Position numbers and translations under genes: made by a program
Assembly (NCBI GenBank): GCA_025060695.1
Contig: JANXBH010000005.1
Coordinates: 32,849 to 96,848, forward strand
Origin: Caldifarciminota bacterium
Lineage (GTDB): Bacteria > Hydrothermota > Hydrothermia > LBFQ01 > DSFT01
DNA length: 64,000 bases
Reading direction: 5' to 3'
Shown here: in pieces, positions 1 to 10,726 of the stretch
How the letters are laid out: every line of letters begins with the position of its first letter
Position numbering within the stretch: position 1 is the stretch's first letter
Notes under the pieces: model-generated
Database searches by the model: none
Told to the model about the DNA's origin: nothing
What the model saw: only the letters and a program-made list of their open reading frames with translations

Positions 1-2856
1 TTTGCTATTCCACCTGAAAATACTTATTCATTAACAAGAGAGGATTTTGTAGTTATAGTAAAAAGACTATTAGATTTATATAGAGGGGAAGAAATTGAAG
101 ATGACGTAGATGATATTTCAAATCGTAGAGTTAGGAGAGTTGGTGAAAGATTATATGAACACTTTAGAAACTCATTAATAAGAGCTTCCAAAGCCATAAA
201 GGAAAAGCTATTAACTGAAATGGAAGATGTTACTCCAAAAAAGCTATTTAACCCAAGACTAATAACAGCATCTATAAATAACTTCTTTACTACTGATACG
301 CTTTCTCAGTTTCTTGATCAGACTAATCCCTTAGCAGAACTAACACATAAAAGAAGAATTTCAGCACTCGGAAAAGGTGGCTTATCGCGTGAAAATGCAG
401 GTATTGAAGTAAGAGACGTTCACCCATCTCACTACGGAAGAATTTGCCCTATTGAAACTCCCGAAGGACAGAACATAGGTCTTGTGCTATCACTAACAAC
501 ATATGCCATGATAGATAATTTTGGATTTATAAGAACACCACTAAGAAAAGTTAAAAATGGAACTTTAACTAATGAGGTTCTTTATGTTGCACCTTATGAA
601 GAGGTAGACTATAGAATTGCAGGTGCAGATTTGAAAATCGCAAATGGTAAAATTATTGATAAAAGAATAATTGCAAGACATAAAAGAACATATAAAATTG
701 TTTCTAATAAAGATGTAGACTATATAGATGTATCTCCTAGGCAATTAGTATCACCTTCATCATCTCTTATTCCATTCTTAGAGCATGATGATGCAAATAG
801 AGCTCTTATGGGTTCTAACATGCAAAGACAAGCAGTTCCTCTTTTAATACCTGAATCACCAATTGTAGGGACAGGAATGGAGTCTAAAATAGCCAAAGAT
901 TCTGGAACGTTAGTTTTAGCAAAAAGAAGTGGTACAGTATCCTACGTGGACTCCAATAAAGTTATAATAATTCCAGATGAAAAGGAAGATGACTTTTTCG
1001 GTATTGATGAATATAAACTTCTAAAGTTTCAAAGATCAAATCAGAATACTCTTGTTCATCATATTCCTGTTGTAAAAATTGGTCAGAAAATTAAAAAGGG
1101 TGATATTATTGCGGAAATGGTAGCGGTAAAGGATGGAGAATTATCCCTTGGTAAGAATCTACTTGTTGCATTTATTCCTTGGTATGGATATAACTTTGAA
1201 GATTCTATAGTGGTTTCGGAAAGATTTTTAAAAGACGATATATTCACCTCTATACATATTGACAGCTACGAGATAGAAGTTAGGGAAACTAAACTTGGTC
1301 CAGAGCAGATAACAAGAGATTTACCGGGTGTGTATGAAGAAAGCCTTAGAAATCTTGATGAGCATGGAATAGTAAGAATAGGAACTGAAGTAAAGCCAGG
1401 AGATATTCTTGTTGGTAAAATTACACCTGAGGGAGAAAGAGAGCTAACACCGGAGGAAAGACTATTACAAACTATATTTGGTGAAAAAACAAAAGGTTAT
1501 AGAAATACATCACTAAAAGTCCCACCTGGAGTTGTAGGAACTGTAGTAGATGTTGTAATTTTAACTAAATACGCGGAAAACGAGTTTTCAAAGAAAATAT
1601 TAGAAGAAAGAAAAGAGAATGCTAATAAGAAGTATAAAGAAAGTATTGAAAGAGTAAAGAGTAGACTGATTGAGTTATTAGAAGAAAATCTAAAAGGTAT
1701 AAAGTTTAAGAAAAATATTTATACCAAGGATGGAGAATTGGTTTTCAAAACAGGCGAAACCTTCTCGAAAGATAAAGTGGATGATCCACTTAAGTTGGTA
1801 TTCGCTGATGGTTTTGTCGAAGACAAAACCGTTATTTCAAAAATAAATAATTTCTATTCAGGAGCAAAGTCATTTATAAAGTCAATTGAGGATAATTATA
1901 AACTGGAGCTCTCGAGGATTGAAAGGGGAGATGAGCTACAACCCGGAGTTATTCAACTTATTAAGGTTTATATAGCTCAAAGAAGAAAATTTAATGTAGG
2001 TGATAAAATGGCTGGTAGACATGGTAATAAAGGTGTTGTTTCAATTATAGCACCATTAGAAGATATGCCTTTTTTAGATGATGGAACACCGGTAGATGTT
2101 GTTTTAAATCCTCTTGGTGTTCCCTCAAGAATGAATATAGGTCAGATATTAGAAACACTTTTGGGTTGGGCTGGGGTTGAGTTAACGAAAAAGTTAGTTA
2201 ATTTATTGAAAGAAGGAGATGCTTCAAAAATTAGAGAATTCCTCCTAACAATATATCAACCTCACAAAGATGAGGATTTTATTGAGTTTTTAAAGAATGC
2301 AAAAGAATCTGAAATTATTGCTTATGCAACTAATTTAGCAGAAAAAGGTATAAAGTATGCTTGTCCTGTTTTTGAAGGCTTAACTATAGATGAAGTTAAG
2401 GAACAACTTAAAATTGCAGGATTACCAGAAGACGGAAAAGTTAGATTAAGAGATGGTAGAACGGGAGAATATTTTGATTACCCTGTAACTGTAGGTTATA
2501 TGTATATGATGAAGCTTGTTCATATGGTTGAAGATAAGATACATGCAAGAAGTGTTGGTTCTTATTCTATTATAACTCAGCAACCATTGGGAGGAAGAGC
2601 ACATTTTGGTGGTCAGAGGTTTGGAGAAATGGAAGTTTGGGCAGCCGAAGCTCATGGTGCTGCATATGCACTTCAGGAACTGTTAACAGTAAAAAGTGAT
2701 GACAGACTTGGTAGGAAACACTTATATGAAGCTATCAGAAGAGGTGACTTACCACCTGAGCCAAGTCTGCCCGAGTCATTTAATGTTCTTGTTAAAAAGC
2801 TTAGGGGTCTTTGTATAGATGTTATAATTGATTATCAAAAGGAGAGAAGGTTATGA
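1..2856 (+). CDS. rpoB: DNA-directed RNA polymerase subunit beta (5' end outside window)
   Basis: Catalytic beta subunit of RNA polymerase. The reading frame is open from base 1, so the N-terminal part lies left of the window and 951 codons are visible. The rifampicin-pocket cluster is present ([18 protein letters not shown] then ISALG), with the Asp, His and Ser positions that most often mutate to resistance in wild-type form. The usual LGPGGL reads LGKGGL. Later motifs are [15 protein letters not shown] and the C-terminal [13 protein letters not shown] block that contacts beta'. The stop overlaps the rpoC start (ATGA), so the two are cotranscribed. An internal ATG at 220 is not the real start. 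Confidence 0.98.
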   Translation, partial: FAIPPENTYSLTREDFVVIVKRLLDLYRGEEIEDDVDDISNRRVRRVGERLYEHFRNSLIRASKAIKEKLLTEMEDVTPKKLFNPRLITASINNFFTTDTLSQFLDQTNPLAELTHKRRISALGKGGLSRENAGIEVRDVHPSHYGRICPIETPEGQNIGLVLSLTTYAMIDNFGFIRTPLRKVKNGTLTNEVLYVAPYEEVDYRIAGADLKIANGKIIDKRIIARHKRTYKIVSNKDVDYIDVSPRQLVSPSSSLIPFLEHDDANRALMGSNMQRQAVPLLIPESPIVGTGMESKIAKDSGTLVLAKRSGTVSYVDSNKVIIIPDEKEDDFFGIDEYKLLKFQRSNQNTLVHHIPVVKIGQKIKKGDIIAEMVAVKDGELSLGKNLLVAFIPWYGYNFEDSIVVSERFLKDDIFTSIHIDSYEIEVRETKLGPEQITRDLPGVYEESLRNLDEHGIVRIGTEVKPGDILVGKITPEGERELTPEERLLQTIFGEKTKGYRNTSLKVPPGVVGTVVDVVILTKYAENEFSKKILEERKENANKKYKESIERVKSRLIELLEENLKGIKFKKNIYTKDGELVFKTGETFSKDKVDDPLKLVFADGFVEDKTVISKINNFYSGAKSFIKSIEDNYKLELSRIERGDELQPGVIQLIKVYIAQRRKFNVGDKMAGRHGNKGVVSIIAPLEDMPFLDDGTPVDVVLNPLGVPSRMNIGQILETLLGWAGVELTKKLVNLLKEGDASKIREFLLTIYQPHKDEDFIEFLKNAKESEIIAYATNLAEKGIKYACPVFEGLTIDEVKEQLKIAGLPEDGKVRLRDGRTGEYFDYPVTVGYMYMMKLVHMVEDKIHARSVGSYSIITQQPLGGRAHFGGQRFGEMEVWAAEAHGAAYALQELLTVKSDDRLGRKHLYEAIRRGDLPPEPSLPESFNVLVKKLRGLCIDVIIDYQKERRL

Positions 2857-5800
2857 TAGAAAGAGTTAAGGAGGAAATTTTAACTAAAATATCGCCAAAA
2901 AATCTTAAATCTATAATTATAAGATTAGCAGATCCTGATACTATTATAAGATGGTCGTATGCGGAAATGAAGGGAAGGGAAAGAGGTGAATACGGTCTTG
3001 GTGAAGTAACAAAGCCTGAAACTATAAACTATAGAACTCAAAAACCGGAACCGGGTGGACTATTTTGTGAGAAAATTTTTGGTCCTGTAAATAGTTATAA
3101 GTGTTCTTGTGGTAAATACAGGGGTAAAAAGTACGCTGGTGTGATTTGTGATGTGTGCGGTGTAGAAGTTACCGATTCATCTGTAAGAAGAGAGAGGATG
3201 GGCTATGTAAAGCTTGCAGTTCCTGTAGCCCACATTTGGTTTTATAAAATACCACCTTCAATAATAGGAACTCTTTTGGATATTAGTAGAGCTAATCTTG
3301 AAGAAGTACTATATTATAATTCATATGTCGTTTTAAATCCTGGTAAAGTGCCTAATCTTAGAAAGGGAGAAGTACTAACCCTTAGTAAATATGATGAGTT
3401 AGTTAGAACTTATGGTAAGGGTGCTTTTGAAGCTGGTATGGGTGCACCTGCAATAAAGCAACTTCTAAAAGAATTATCTGAACCGATTTCTGGTAATAAA
3501 ACGAGACTTGAAAAAATGCTTGAAGATTTAACTATAAGGTTAAGAGTAGAAAAATCAGCTATACTAAGAAAGAAAATACTTCAAAAGTTGAGAATTGTTA
3601 AATCATTCGTTGAATCTGGAGTAGAACCCCACTGGATGATATTAGAAGTTATACCTATTATACCTCCTGACCTTAGACCCTTAGTTGCACTTGATGGTGG
3701 AAGGTTCACTTCCAGTGATATAAATGAGCTGTATAGAAGACTTATATATAGAAATAGAAATTTAGCTAATATGTTGGCTGAAGCTCAAATGCCAGAACAA
3801 ATTTTAAATAATGAAAAAAGAATAGTTCAAGAAATGGTCGATGCAGTTTTAGATAACTCAAGAAGAAAAAAACCAGTTACTGGAAGAGGAAATAGAAAAC
3901 TAAAGTCTCTTTCAGATGATATTAGAGGTAAGAAGGGTCTGCTTAGGAGGAATCTGCTTGGTAAGAGAGTTGACTATTCGGCAAGAAGTGTAATAGTAGT
4001 TGGTCCAGATTTAAAAATTTATCAGGCAGGAGTGCCAAAGGATATAGCTGTTGAACTTTGGAAGCCATTCATTGAAAGAAAAGTTGAAGAAATGGGTCTT
4101 CCTGAGAGTCCTAAGAAACTTTTAAGAAGGAAATCAGAAGTTGTTTGGGAAATACTTGAAGATGTAGTTAAACACCATCCAATATGGTTGAATAGAGCGC
4201 CTACCTTGCATAGACCTTCTATTCAAGCTTTTGAGCCAGTGATAGTTGAAGGTAAGGCTATTAGATTGCATCCTCTTGTATGTACAGCATATAATGCGGA
4301 TTTTGATGGAGACCAAATGGCTATATTTGTTCCTCTATCACCTGAAGCACAGCTTGAAAGTTATATGTTAGTTTTATCCGTTCACAACATACTCTCACCA
4401 GCTAATGGGAAGCCATTAGCAAGTGCAAGTCAAGACATGGTAATAGGTATAAATTATTTAACTAAATCCAAATTTACATCAAATATCAGAACATTTTACT
4501 CAATACACGAGGCAATAATTAGCTATGAAAATGGACAGATGGATTTACATACAACTATAAGAGTTCCAATATCTAAATCTGAACCACTGAGTGGTATTCC
4601 TCCATTTGAGTTTATAGAGACTACAATTGGTAGAATTATATTCAATAGTATTTTACCGCCGGATTTTAGAATGAAATATGGTTTTATAAATAAGGAACTT
4701 AAAAAGAAAGATATTGCAGATATTGTATATAAAATGCATCGTATGCTGGGTTCTTGGACCACAGCAGAATTCTTAGATAATATGAAAGATTTAGGTTTTA
4801 AATATGCAACCAAGTCTGGTTTAACATTTGGTATAGACGATATTATTATCCCTGAAAGTAAATATCAAATAGTAGAAAAATCCTTTAAGGAGCTTGATAA
4901 AATAAATCGTAGGTTAGAAAAGGGTGAAATATCAAGAGCAGAACATTATCAACAAGTTGTAGACCTTTGGACAAGAACGACTGAGTCTGTAAAAAATGAA
5001 CTTGAAAAGTCACTTCAGTCTGACAAGGAAGGATTTAATCCAATATACATGATGGTATATTCTGGTGCAAGGGGTAACATAATTCAAACTATGCAACTTT
5101 CAGCAATGAGAGGACTAATGGCAAGACCAAGCAGAAAAGGTGAAATTGGTGATTTAATAGAAATTCCTGTTATCTCTTCTCTGAAAGAAGGCTTAAAAAC
5201 TATGGAATACTTTATATCTACACATGGAGCAAGAAAAGGACAATCCGATACCGCACTAAAAACAGCTGATGCTGGTTATTTAACAAGAAGACTTGTGGAT
5301 GTGGCACAAGATGTAGTAGTAACTATAGATGATTGTGGAACTATAAGAGGAAGAACAATAAGAGCACCAAATATTGCAAGTAAAATACTTGGAAGAATAG
5401 CACTTGAAGATATATATGACCCGAACACTGGCGAGCTTATAGTTAGTGCAAATGAAGAAATAACTGATGAAAAAGCGGAAATGATAGAAAAAGCTGGTGT
5501 TGTTGAGGTAAATGTTCGTTCGGTTCTTTATTGTGAGGCAGAATATGGAGTTTGTGCTAAGTGCTATGGAAGGAACTTGGCAACAGGAAAGATTGTGGAC
5601 ATTGGAGAAGCTGTAGGAATTATTGCAGCACAATCAATAGGAGAACCGGGAACTCAGTTAACACTTAGAACTTTCCATACTGGTGGTATTGCTGAAAAAA
5701 TAGCTGAAGAAAGCTTCTATTTATCACCTTTCAAAGGCATAGTTAAATATATTAATCTAAAAACACTTGAGAGGGATGGAAAGAAAATAGTTATAAGCAA

Positions 5801-6998
5801 GAAGGGTAAAATAAGGGTAGTATCAAATGATGGAAAAGAAAAGATTTACGATGTTCCATATGGAAGTGAAATATTCGTAGATGATGGTCAAATAGTGAAA
5901 GTTAATGAGAAATTAATAGAATGGGAGCCATATTCTCTTCCAATATTAACAACTAAAGAAGGAGTGCTTGATTTTGAAGATATTGTTGAAAATATCACAT
6001 TGAAGGAAGAAGTTGAAGAAGGTAAAATTGAATATGTAGTTCAAGTAGTGAGACAAAGAAAACTTTATCCTAAGGTTAATGTAAGAGATCCTAAGACAGG
6101 AGAAATATTAGAAGAAATACCATTAGTTAATGAAGCGAGATTAACCCAAAGAGTATATCAACTATTTAAGCAAGCAAAGCAAATTAAAAACTATAAGGAT
6201 AGGGAAATAGTAAAAGCTGGTGAAATTATTGCAAAACTACCAAAAATTACTGCGAAGACGAGGGATATCACTGGAGGACTTCCAAAGGTTGAAGAGTTAT
6301 TCGAAGCAAGAGTTCCAAAAAATAAGGCCATATTAGCTGAAAGGGGAGGACAAGTAGAGATTCTCGGTCTTGAAAGGGGTATATTTAAAGTAAAGGTAGG
6401 AGAACAAATTTACGAAGTTCCATATGGTAGATATTTACTTGTTGGTAGTGGTGAGTATGTAGAGGCGGGTGATCCTCTTACTGATGGCGAAATTGACCCA
6501 CATGACTTATTAAGAATAAAAGGTAAGGACTTCGTTCAAGAGTATCTATTTGAGAAAATACAAGGTATTTACAAAATGTCAGATGTTGAAATAAACGATA
6601 AACATATTGAGATTATAGTAAGGCAAATGCTCAGAAAAGTAAAAATTATATCTTCAGGAACTACTAACTTGTTTGAGGATGACATAGTTGATTATTCCAA
6701 GGTTAAAAAAGAAAACGAAAGAGTCATAACTGAAGGAGGAAAACCTGCAACCTATATGCATGTTTTACTTGGTATAACAAGAGCTTCGCTATCTACCGAT
6801 TCATTTATTTCTGCCGCTTCGTTCCAAGAAACCACAAAAGTATTAGCATTTGCATCTATAGAAGGTAAATCGGACGAATTAAGAGGTTTAAAGGAAAATG
6901 TGATTATAGGAGGTCTAATACCTTCAGGGACGGGTAGAAAGGACCTAAAAGAAATGGCAATTTTGGCTGAAGAAGAAAAAGTAGAAGAAATAGCGTGA
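2853..6998 (+). CDS. rpoC: DNA-directed RNA polymerase subunit beta'
   Basis: Largest RNA polymerase subunit, 1381 residues. The N-terminal zinc site is visible as [20 protein letters not shown] near residue 70. The catalytic magnesium loop NADFDGDQM is intact. The second zinc site is built from the Cys in DDCG and the [11 protein letters not shown] cluster. The bridge helix and trigger loop region ([38 protein letters not shown]) is conserved. It overlaps rpoB by ATGA and the next gene by GTGA, so the operon continues into non-transcription genes. Length and domain order are ordinary, with no large lineage insert seen. Confidence 0.98.
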   Translation: MIERVKEEILTKISPKNLKSIIIRLADPDTIIRWSYAEMKGRERGEYGLGEVTKPETINYRTQKPEPGGLFCEKIFGPVNSYKCSCGKYRGKKYAGVICDVCGVEVTDSSVRRERMGYVKLAVPVAHIWFYKIPPSIIGTLLDISRANLEEVLYYNSYVVLNPGKVPNLRKGEVLTLSKYDELVRTYGKGAFEAGMGAPAIKQLLKELSEPISGNKTRLEKMLEDLTIRLRVEKSAILRKKILQKLRIVKSFVESGVEPHWMILEVIPIIPPDLRPLVALDGGRFTSSDINELYRRLIYRNRNLANMLAEAQMPEQILNNEKRIVQEMVDAVLDNSRRKKPVTGRGNRKLKSLSDDIRGKKGLLRRNLLGKRVDYSARSVIVVGPDLKIYQAGVPKDIAVELWKPFIERKVEEMGLPESPKKLLRRKSEVVWEILEDVVKHHPIWLNRAPTLHRPSIQAFEPVIVEGKAIRLHPLVCTAYNADFDGDQMAIFVPLSPEAQLESYMLVLSVHNILSPANGKPLASASQDMVIGINYLTKSKFTSNIRTFYSIHEAIISYENGQMDLHTTIRVPISKSEPLSGIPPFEFIETTIGRIIFNSILPPDFRMKYGFINKELKKKDIADIVYKMHRMLGSWTTAEFLDNMKDLGFKYATKSGLTFGIDDIIIPESKYQIVEKSFKELDKINRRLEKGEISRAEHYQQVVDLWTRTTESVKNELEKSLQSDKEGFNPIYMMVYSGARGNIIQTMQLSAMRGLMARPSRKGEIGDLIEIPVISSLKEGLKTMEYFISTHGARKGQSDTALKTADAGYLTRRLVDVAQDVVVTIDDCGTIRGRTIRAPNIASKILGRIALEDIYDPNTGELIVSANEEITDEKAEMIEKAGVVEVNVRSVLYCEAEYGVCAKCYGRNLATGKIVDIGEAVGIIAAQSIGEPGTQLTLRTFHTGGIAEKIAEESFYLSPFKGIVKYINLKTLERDGKKIVISKKGKIRVVSNDGKEKIYDVPYGSEIFVDDGQIVKVNEKLIEWEPYSLPILTTKEGVLDFEDIVENITLKEEVEEGKIEYVVQVVRQRKLYPKVNVRDPKTGEILEEIPLVNEARLTQRVYQLFKQAKQIKNYKDREIVKAGEIIAKLPKITAKTRDITGGLPKVEELFEARVPKNKAILAERGGQVEILGLERGIFKVKVGEQIYEVPYGRYLLVGSGEYVEAGDPLTDGEIDPHDLLRIKGKDFVQEYLFEKIQGIYKMSDVEINDKHIEIIVRQMLRKVKIISSGTTNLFEDDIVDYSKVKKENERVITEGGKPATYMHVLLGITRASLSTDSFISAASFQETTKVLAFASIEGKSDELRGLKENVIIGGLIPSGTGRKDLKEMAILAEEEKVEEIA

Positions 6999-8014
6999 TA
7001 CTACTAATAGCAACTTTTTTAGAGAAAGAAGTTTATTTTCCTTCAATATACTTAATTTTACCTGATAGTGGGGATTTTAGAGTAATATCAGAGGAGTTTT
7101 TAAAAGGATTTGACCTTGCTATCCGTGATGAATATAAATTTAGTATAATTGACGAAGACCCTGATACATCAATAGACTTTTCTGTTATTTATGAAAACAT
7201 TGTAAATAAACATCCTAAAATCGTGGTTGGACCTATATTACCAAAACATCAAAGAATCTCTGCGGAAATTTCTATGAGAAAGAAAGTTATTCAAATCATA
7301 CCTATAACATATGACCTCTATCTTGGAACTTATGGAAATTACGTTTATCCATTCAATTACAAAATTTATATGTCAATAGAATCACTCTTGGATTATACCT
7401 TTAAGAAAGGTGATAGTAATGTGGTTTTACTTTACGAGAATACAACAAATGGTTTTTCTATAAAAAAATTCATAGATACGAAATATGATATTCCGACAAT
7501 ACCTATAAAAAATACCAAGATTTCAAAGGAGTATATAGCTGAACTGATAAAAGATCTAAAAAATTATGACGCTCTAATATTTTCAGATGGAGGAATTAAT
7601 TCAGTAAATATTTACCTGAGTTTAAGAAAGAATGGATATAGTAAAGATGTATATGTATTTGATAGTTGGCTGTCGTTTGATATATTTCCGATGATCATAG
7701 GTTTGTCAGAAAATCTATATATCTTATCCCTCAAGAGTATAAGTTATGCAAGCTATTTACTAAAGCTTGATAGAAAATACAAATTCATAGAAAATTACAG
7801 AAAGTTGTATAATTCAGAACCTACAATAGCTTCCCAAATAGGATATGATACAGGAGTTTTAGTAAAGCAAGCTCTAAAGTCTGAAGATATAAAGAGTTTT
7901 CTTCTGAAGTATGGAATTTTAAGTGGTATTAATGGAGATTATTTAATATCTAAAAATCCTGAGTATATAAAGATCTTTAAAATTTCAGGAGGTGGTTTAG
8001 AGGAGGTAAAGTAA
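6995..8014 (+). CDS. Periplasmic-binding-protein-like (type I fold) protein, function unknown
   Basis: A 339-residue protein that reads like a type I periplasmic-binding domain of the branched-chain amino-acid receptor or LpoA type: alternating beta strands and helices with [30 protein letters not shown] and a C-terminal [17 protein letters not shown] helix. It starts at a GTG that overlaps the rpoC stop. The N-terminus [12 protein letters not shown] has only about six hydrophobic residues before charged sequence, so if exported the signal is very short. No ABC permease is adjacent, which favours an envelope or regulatory role over transport, but this is inference. Confidence 0.6.
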   Translation: MILLIATFLEKEVYFPSIYLILPDSGDFRVISEEFLKGFDLAIRDEYKFSIIDEDPDTSIDFSVIYENIVNKHPKIVVGPILPKHQRISAEISMRKKVIQIIPITYDLYLGTYGNYVYPFNYKIYMSIESLLDYTFKKGDSNVVLLYENTTNGFSIKKFIDTKYDIPTIPIKNTKISKEYIAELIKDLKNYDALIFSDGGINSVNIYLSLRKNGYSKDVYVFDSWLSFDIFPMIIGLSENLYILSLKSISYASYLLKLDRKYKFIENYRKLYNSEPTIASQIGYDTGVLVKQALKSEDIKSFLLKYGILSGINGDYLISKNPEYIKIFKISGGGLEEVK

Positions 8015-8166
8015 TGAAATTTTGGATAGCCTTTTTTCTTTCACTTATTTTACAAATTATTGGACTAATACTAACTTCCTTCGGAGATACAGTGATAACT
8101 CCAATTCTATTTACTATAGCTCTATTTGTTATAATGATTTGGGGGATTTTAAGCTATAATGGTTAA
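8014..8166 (+). CDS. Small membrane protein, 50 residues
   Basis: A short open frame lodged between its neighbours. Its ATG overlaps the previous stop (TAATG) and its own stop overlaps the start of the next gene by eight bases. An AGGAGG sequence lies 9 nt upstream (GAGGAGGTAAAGTAATG). The product has two hydrophobic stretches separated by a short loop containing FGDTVITP, so it is probably a two-helix inner-membrane protein. I do not recognise the family. The tight translational coupling on both sides and the good ribosome-binding site support it being a real gene. Confidence 0.65.
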   Translation: MKFWIAFFLSLILQIIGLILTSFGDTVITPILFTIALFVIMIWGILSYNG

Positions 8167-8431
8167 AGCACAAGTTAGTATATATAGCTTTGAAAATTAC
8201 GAAAATTTAGGAGAAACAGTAAGAGAATTTTGGAATATACTAAAAAGTTATCGCCTTAATTTTATTTCTAATTCAATTTCTACAATTATATGGTCAGATG
8301 ATGGGAGTTTAATTTTTGAAGTTTTAAAAGTTTCATTTGAAAAATTTAAGAAAAATAAATTAGTGTTTGATATAAAGATATTAAACTTTGGACCATATCC
8401 AGATTTTCAAATAAAGGATAGTGAAATATGA
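8159..8431 (+). CDS. YkoF/MTH1187-like small protein (possible thiamine or HMP binding)
   Basis: A 90-residue protein with a ferredoxin-like pattern resembling the YkoF/DUF77 family, which binds thiamine or hydroxymethylpyrimidine: an initial strand AQVSIYSFE, a helix ending in the REFWNIL segment, a NSISTIIW strand matching the family's MSTIxxG segment, a helix FEVLKVSFEKF and a final strand ILNFGP. No thiamine gene is nearby. It sits between a small membrane protein and dapA, overlapping both (ATGA with dapA). The family assignment is by pattern only; ligand and role are unknown. Confidence 0.45.
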   Translation: MVKAQVSIYSFENYENLGETVREFWNILKSYRLNFISNSISTIIWSDDGSLIFEVLKVSFEKFKKNKLVFDIKILNFGPYPDFQIKDSEI

Positions 8432-9282
8432 AAGGTTTATATACCGCAATAATTACTCCTTTTGACAACGAGCTAAATATAGACTATGAAAGTTTAGAAA
8501 AATTGGTAGAATTTCAAATAATGCATAAAGTAGATGGAATAGTAGTATTTGGAACAACAGGTGAGGCACCTACTATTGAAGAGGAAGAATTTTTTAAAAC
8601 TTTAAGTTTTATTAAAAAATATAAGGATAGTATAGATATCGTTGTTGGTGCTGGGACAAATAGCACTAAGAAAACAATTGAAAAAACAAAAAAGTGTATG
8701 GACATGGGTTTTGATAAATTTTTAATAGTTTCACCTTATTATAATAAACCAAATACAAAAGGCTTATATGAACATTTTAAGGCTGTATTATCCTTAGGTG
8801 CAAAAGTTATAATCTATGAAATTCCTTCAAGGACAGGAATATCTATTCCATTGGAGGTTATTAAGTCATTAAAGGAGGAATTTAGTGAAAATTTTGTCGC
8901 CTTGAAATTTTCAAATAGTGATTTAGACTTATTAAGTAGAATAATTTTGGAAGTGAAAGGTATTAATATTTTAAGTGGTGATGATAATTTAACACTTGCT
9001 ATGATGTCATTAGGTGCAAATGGAGTTATTTCAGTTTTAAGTAATGTATTTCCAAGTGAAATAAGGGAACTTGTTTATGATGCATTAGAGGGAGATTTCT
9101 TAAAGGCAAGAGAAATACATTATAGGATGTATAAACTCTTTAAACTTGCATTTATAGAAACTAATCCAATACCGATAAAGTACATGGCATATAAGAAAAA
9201 TATAATAAAAACACCAAAGCTAAGACTTCCACTTTCTGAACTTTCTGAAAGTAATATAAAGCTCATAGACAGCATTTTATAA
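8428..9282 (+). CDS. dapA: 4-hydroxy-tetrahydrodipicolinate synthase
   Basis: Condenses pyruvate with aspartate semialdehyde, the first committed step of lysine and diaminopimelate synthesis. This is the TIM-barrel DapA/NanA family, 284 residues. The pyruvate pocket GTTGEAPT, the catalytic Tyr in SPYYNKPNTKG, the Arg in SRTG and the Schiff-base Lys in VALKFSN are visible; the residues after the Lys differ from the common GIKEATG. It overlaps the preceding gene by ATGA, and its stop overlaps the opposing ccmD stop region. No other dap gene is in the window. A sister activity of the family (NanA, aldolase) cannot be excluded but is less likely. Confidence 0.9.
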   Translation: MKGLYTAIITPFDNELNIDYESLEKLVEFQIMHKVDGIVVFGTTGEAPTIEEEEFFKTLSFIKKYKDSIDIVVGAGTNSTKKTIEKTKKCMDMGFDKFLIVSPYYNKPNTKGLYEHFKAVLSLGAKVIIYEIPSRTGISIPLEVIKSLKEEFSENFVALKFSNSDLDLLSRIILEVKGINILSGDDNLTLAMMSLGANGVISVLSNVFPSEIRELVYDALEGDFLKAREIHYRMYKLFKLAFIETNPIPIKYMAYKKNIIKTPKLRLPLSELSESNIKLIDSIL

Positions 9283-9366
9283 TTTTTTCACTTTATTATA
9301 AAGTATTAACAAAAAAGCAAAAATAATTATCCAGAATGCAAGATAGGCTAAAAATAGATATATCAT
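9277..9366 (-). CDS. ccmD: Heme exporter protein CcmD-like, 29 residues
   Basis: Directly after ccmC, in ATGA overlap with its stop, lies a 29-codon frame encoding one hydrophobic helix (IYLFLAYLAFWIIIFAFLL) and a lysine-rich tail. This matches the size, topology and location of CcmD, the small protein that helps release holo-CcmE from the CcmABC complex. Its stop overlaps the convergent dapA stop by six bases. The name rests on position and shape, because CcmD proteins have little sequence conservation. Confidence 0.75.
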   Translation of the reverse strand: MIYLFLAYLAFWIIIFAFLLILYNKVKKL

Positions 9367-10037
9367 ATTTTAAGAATTCTCTTTATTTCAAACTTTTCTA
9401 CTCTATATGTTAGATAAAACATTAATGCATAAAGAGATAACAAAGTAATAAGGCTAAAAATCATAACAAATGTAATCTCAGGAGACATATTGAACTTTTC
9501 ATTTGTCCCCTCAATAACTATAGGATGAATACTCCTCCAAATTCTAATAGAAATGAAAGTTATCGGAACATTTATAAAACCAATAATTGCAATGAAAGAA
9601 GAAGTTTTAGCTCTCGTTTCAATATCGTCGGATAACATATTCCTCAATGCAATATATCCAAAATAATATAAAATTGTTATAGCCATAGTAGTTAGTCTTG
9701 GATCCCATGTCCAAAACACACCCCATGCAGGTTTTGCCCAGATTGAACCCATAACTAATGAAGCCATACCAAATAATATACCAAGTTTTATGCTAACACT
9801 TGCAAGAATATCGTAGTCTAATTTCTTATTTCTTAAATAGAGGATAGAAAATATAAGTCCTATAAATAGTGAAATCATCATTATCCATGCAGATGAAACA
9901 TGATAGTAAAATATTTTTTGTATATGACCGAGAACTATTCCCTTTTCTCCTGGCCAGCTTACAGGTGGTGCCCAGATAAAAATTAAAAATAAATTTATAG
10001 AAACTAAAAGAAATACTATGAAAAAAAGTAAGCTCAA
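9363..10037 (-). CDS. ccmC: Cytochrome c biogenesis heme-handling protein CcmC
   Basis: Inner-membrane protein that presents heme to CcmE in system I cytochrome c maturation. The 224-residue product has about six membrane helices and the tryptophan-rich heme-handling (WWD) segment WGVFWTWDPRLT, with His residues flanking it (FYYHVSSAW, RSIHPIV). Translation seems to start at a TTG one base after the mature 3' end of tRNA-Thr, so the gene is probably expressed from the tRNA promoter and freed by tRNA processing. No closer ribosome-binding site is visible. ccmD follows in overlap; ccmA, ccmB and ccmE are not in the window. Confidence 0.9.
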   Translation of the reverse strand: MSLLFFIVFLLVSINLFLIFIWAPPVSWPGEKGIVLGHIQKIFYYHVSSAWIMMISLFIGLIFSILYLRNKKLDYDILASVSIKLGILFGMASLVMGSIWAKPAWGVFWTWDPRLTTMAITILYYFGYIALRNMLSDDIETRAKTSSFIAIIGFINVPITFISIRIWRSIHPIVIEGTNEKFNMSPEITFVMIFSLITLLSLYALMFYLTYRVEKFEIKRILKI

Positions 10038-10038
10038 A

Positions 10039-10112
10039 AGCCTGCGGGCGGATTTGAACCGCCGACCTCTTCCTTACCAAGGAAGCGCTCTAACCTCCTG
10101 AGCTACGCAGGC
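10039..10112 (-). tRNA. tRNA-Thr (GGT anticodon)
   Basis: Cloverleaf on the minus strand: acceptor stem GCCTGCG pairs with CGCAGGC, D-arm AGCTCAGGAGGTTAGAGC, anticodon stem CTTCC/GGAAG around loop TTGGTAA (anticodon GGT) and T-arm with GGTTCAAATCC. CCA is not encoded; the discriminator base is T. A TAAAAT element ends exactly 8 nt before the 5' base. ccmC starts one base after the 3' end. Confidence 0.95.
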
Positions 10113-10153
10113 TAAATGAAATTTTAAAGCCCATCTTTAAAATTTATTATCAC
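10113..10153. promoter_or_regulatory. Divergent promoters of tRNA-Thr and pdxH
   Basis: Two copies of the CTTTAAAATTT block face outward. On the minus strand TAAAAT at 10126-10121 ends 8 nt before the tRNA-Thr 5' base. On the plus strand TAAAAT at 10138-10143 ends 10 nt before the pdxH ATG. The tRNA end gives an independent reference for a transcription start, so the block is read as a -10 element and the pdxH mRNA as leaderless or nearly so. Confidence 0.7.
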
Positions 10154-10726
10154 ATGATTAATCCAATAAGTTTAGTAAAATCATATTATGAAAAAGCAAA
10201 GGAGCTAAATTTAAAATATTTTGATGCTGCAGTTCTTTGTACTTCGAGGGATAATATACCAGATGGAAGAAATGTGCTAATAAAAGAAATCACAGAAAAT
10301 GGTTTTATATTCTATACAAATTACAATTCAAAAAAAGGAAAAGATTTAGAATTGAATCCACATGCATGTATAGTTTTCTATTGGCAGGATTTAGGAATAC
10401 AAATCAGGATAAGGGGGAAAGTAGAAAAAGTGGAGAATCAAAAATCAATTGAGTATTTTAGAACAAGGCCAAAAGGGAGCCAAATTTCCGCATATATATC
10501 AAAGCAGTCTGAAGAATTAGAAAGCTATGAAAAGTTAGTTGAAATATTTGAAGAATATAGTAAAACATTTAAAGATAGGGAAGTGGAAAAGCCAGAAGAT
10601 TGGGGCGGATATATATTGATACCGTCAGAGATTGAAATATGGGAGGAAAAACCATATAGACTTCACAAAAGGGTATTATACTACTTGGATGGAAATATAT
10701 GGAAAATGAAATACCTATATCCATAG
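10154..10726 (+). CDS. pdxH: Pyridoxine/pyridoxamine 5'-phosphate oxidase
   Basis: FMN enzyme that makes pyridoxal 5'-phosphate from PNP or PMP. At 190 residues it is slightly shorter than the E. coli enzyme, from which it lacks some N-terminal sequence. Family blocks are clear: PDGRNVLIKE, FYTNYNSKKGKDL (FMN phosphate contacts), ACIVFYWQDLGIQIRIRG, FRTRPKGSQISAYISKQSE and a C-terminal W-K-M-K-YLYP end. The start is fixed by the -10 element 10 nt upstream. The 3' end overlaps the following PP-loop gene by 28 nt in another frame. Confidence 0.93.
   Translation: MINPISLVKSYYEKAKELNLKYFDAAVLCTSRDNIPDGRNVLIKEITENGFIFYTNYNSKKGKDLELNPHACIVFYWQDLGIQIRIRGKVEKVENQKSIEYFRTRPKGSQISAYISKQSEELESYEKLVEIFEEYSKTFKDREVEKPEDWGGYILIPSEIEIWEEKPYRLHKRVLYYLDGNIWKMKYLYP

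Noticed and set aside
5280-5633. A 117-codon minus-strand frame inside rpoC
   Set aside because: Shadow of a conserved catalytic region on the other strand; the composition is Ser/Tyr/Cys-rich as expected from a mirror frame.
9826-10080. An 84-codon minus-strand frame running through tRNA-Thr
   Set aside because: It begins inside the tRNA and overlaps ccmC in another frame; ccmC has clear family motifs.
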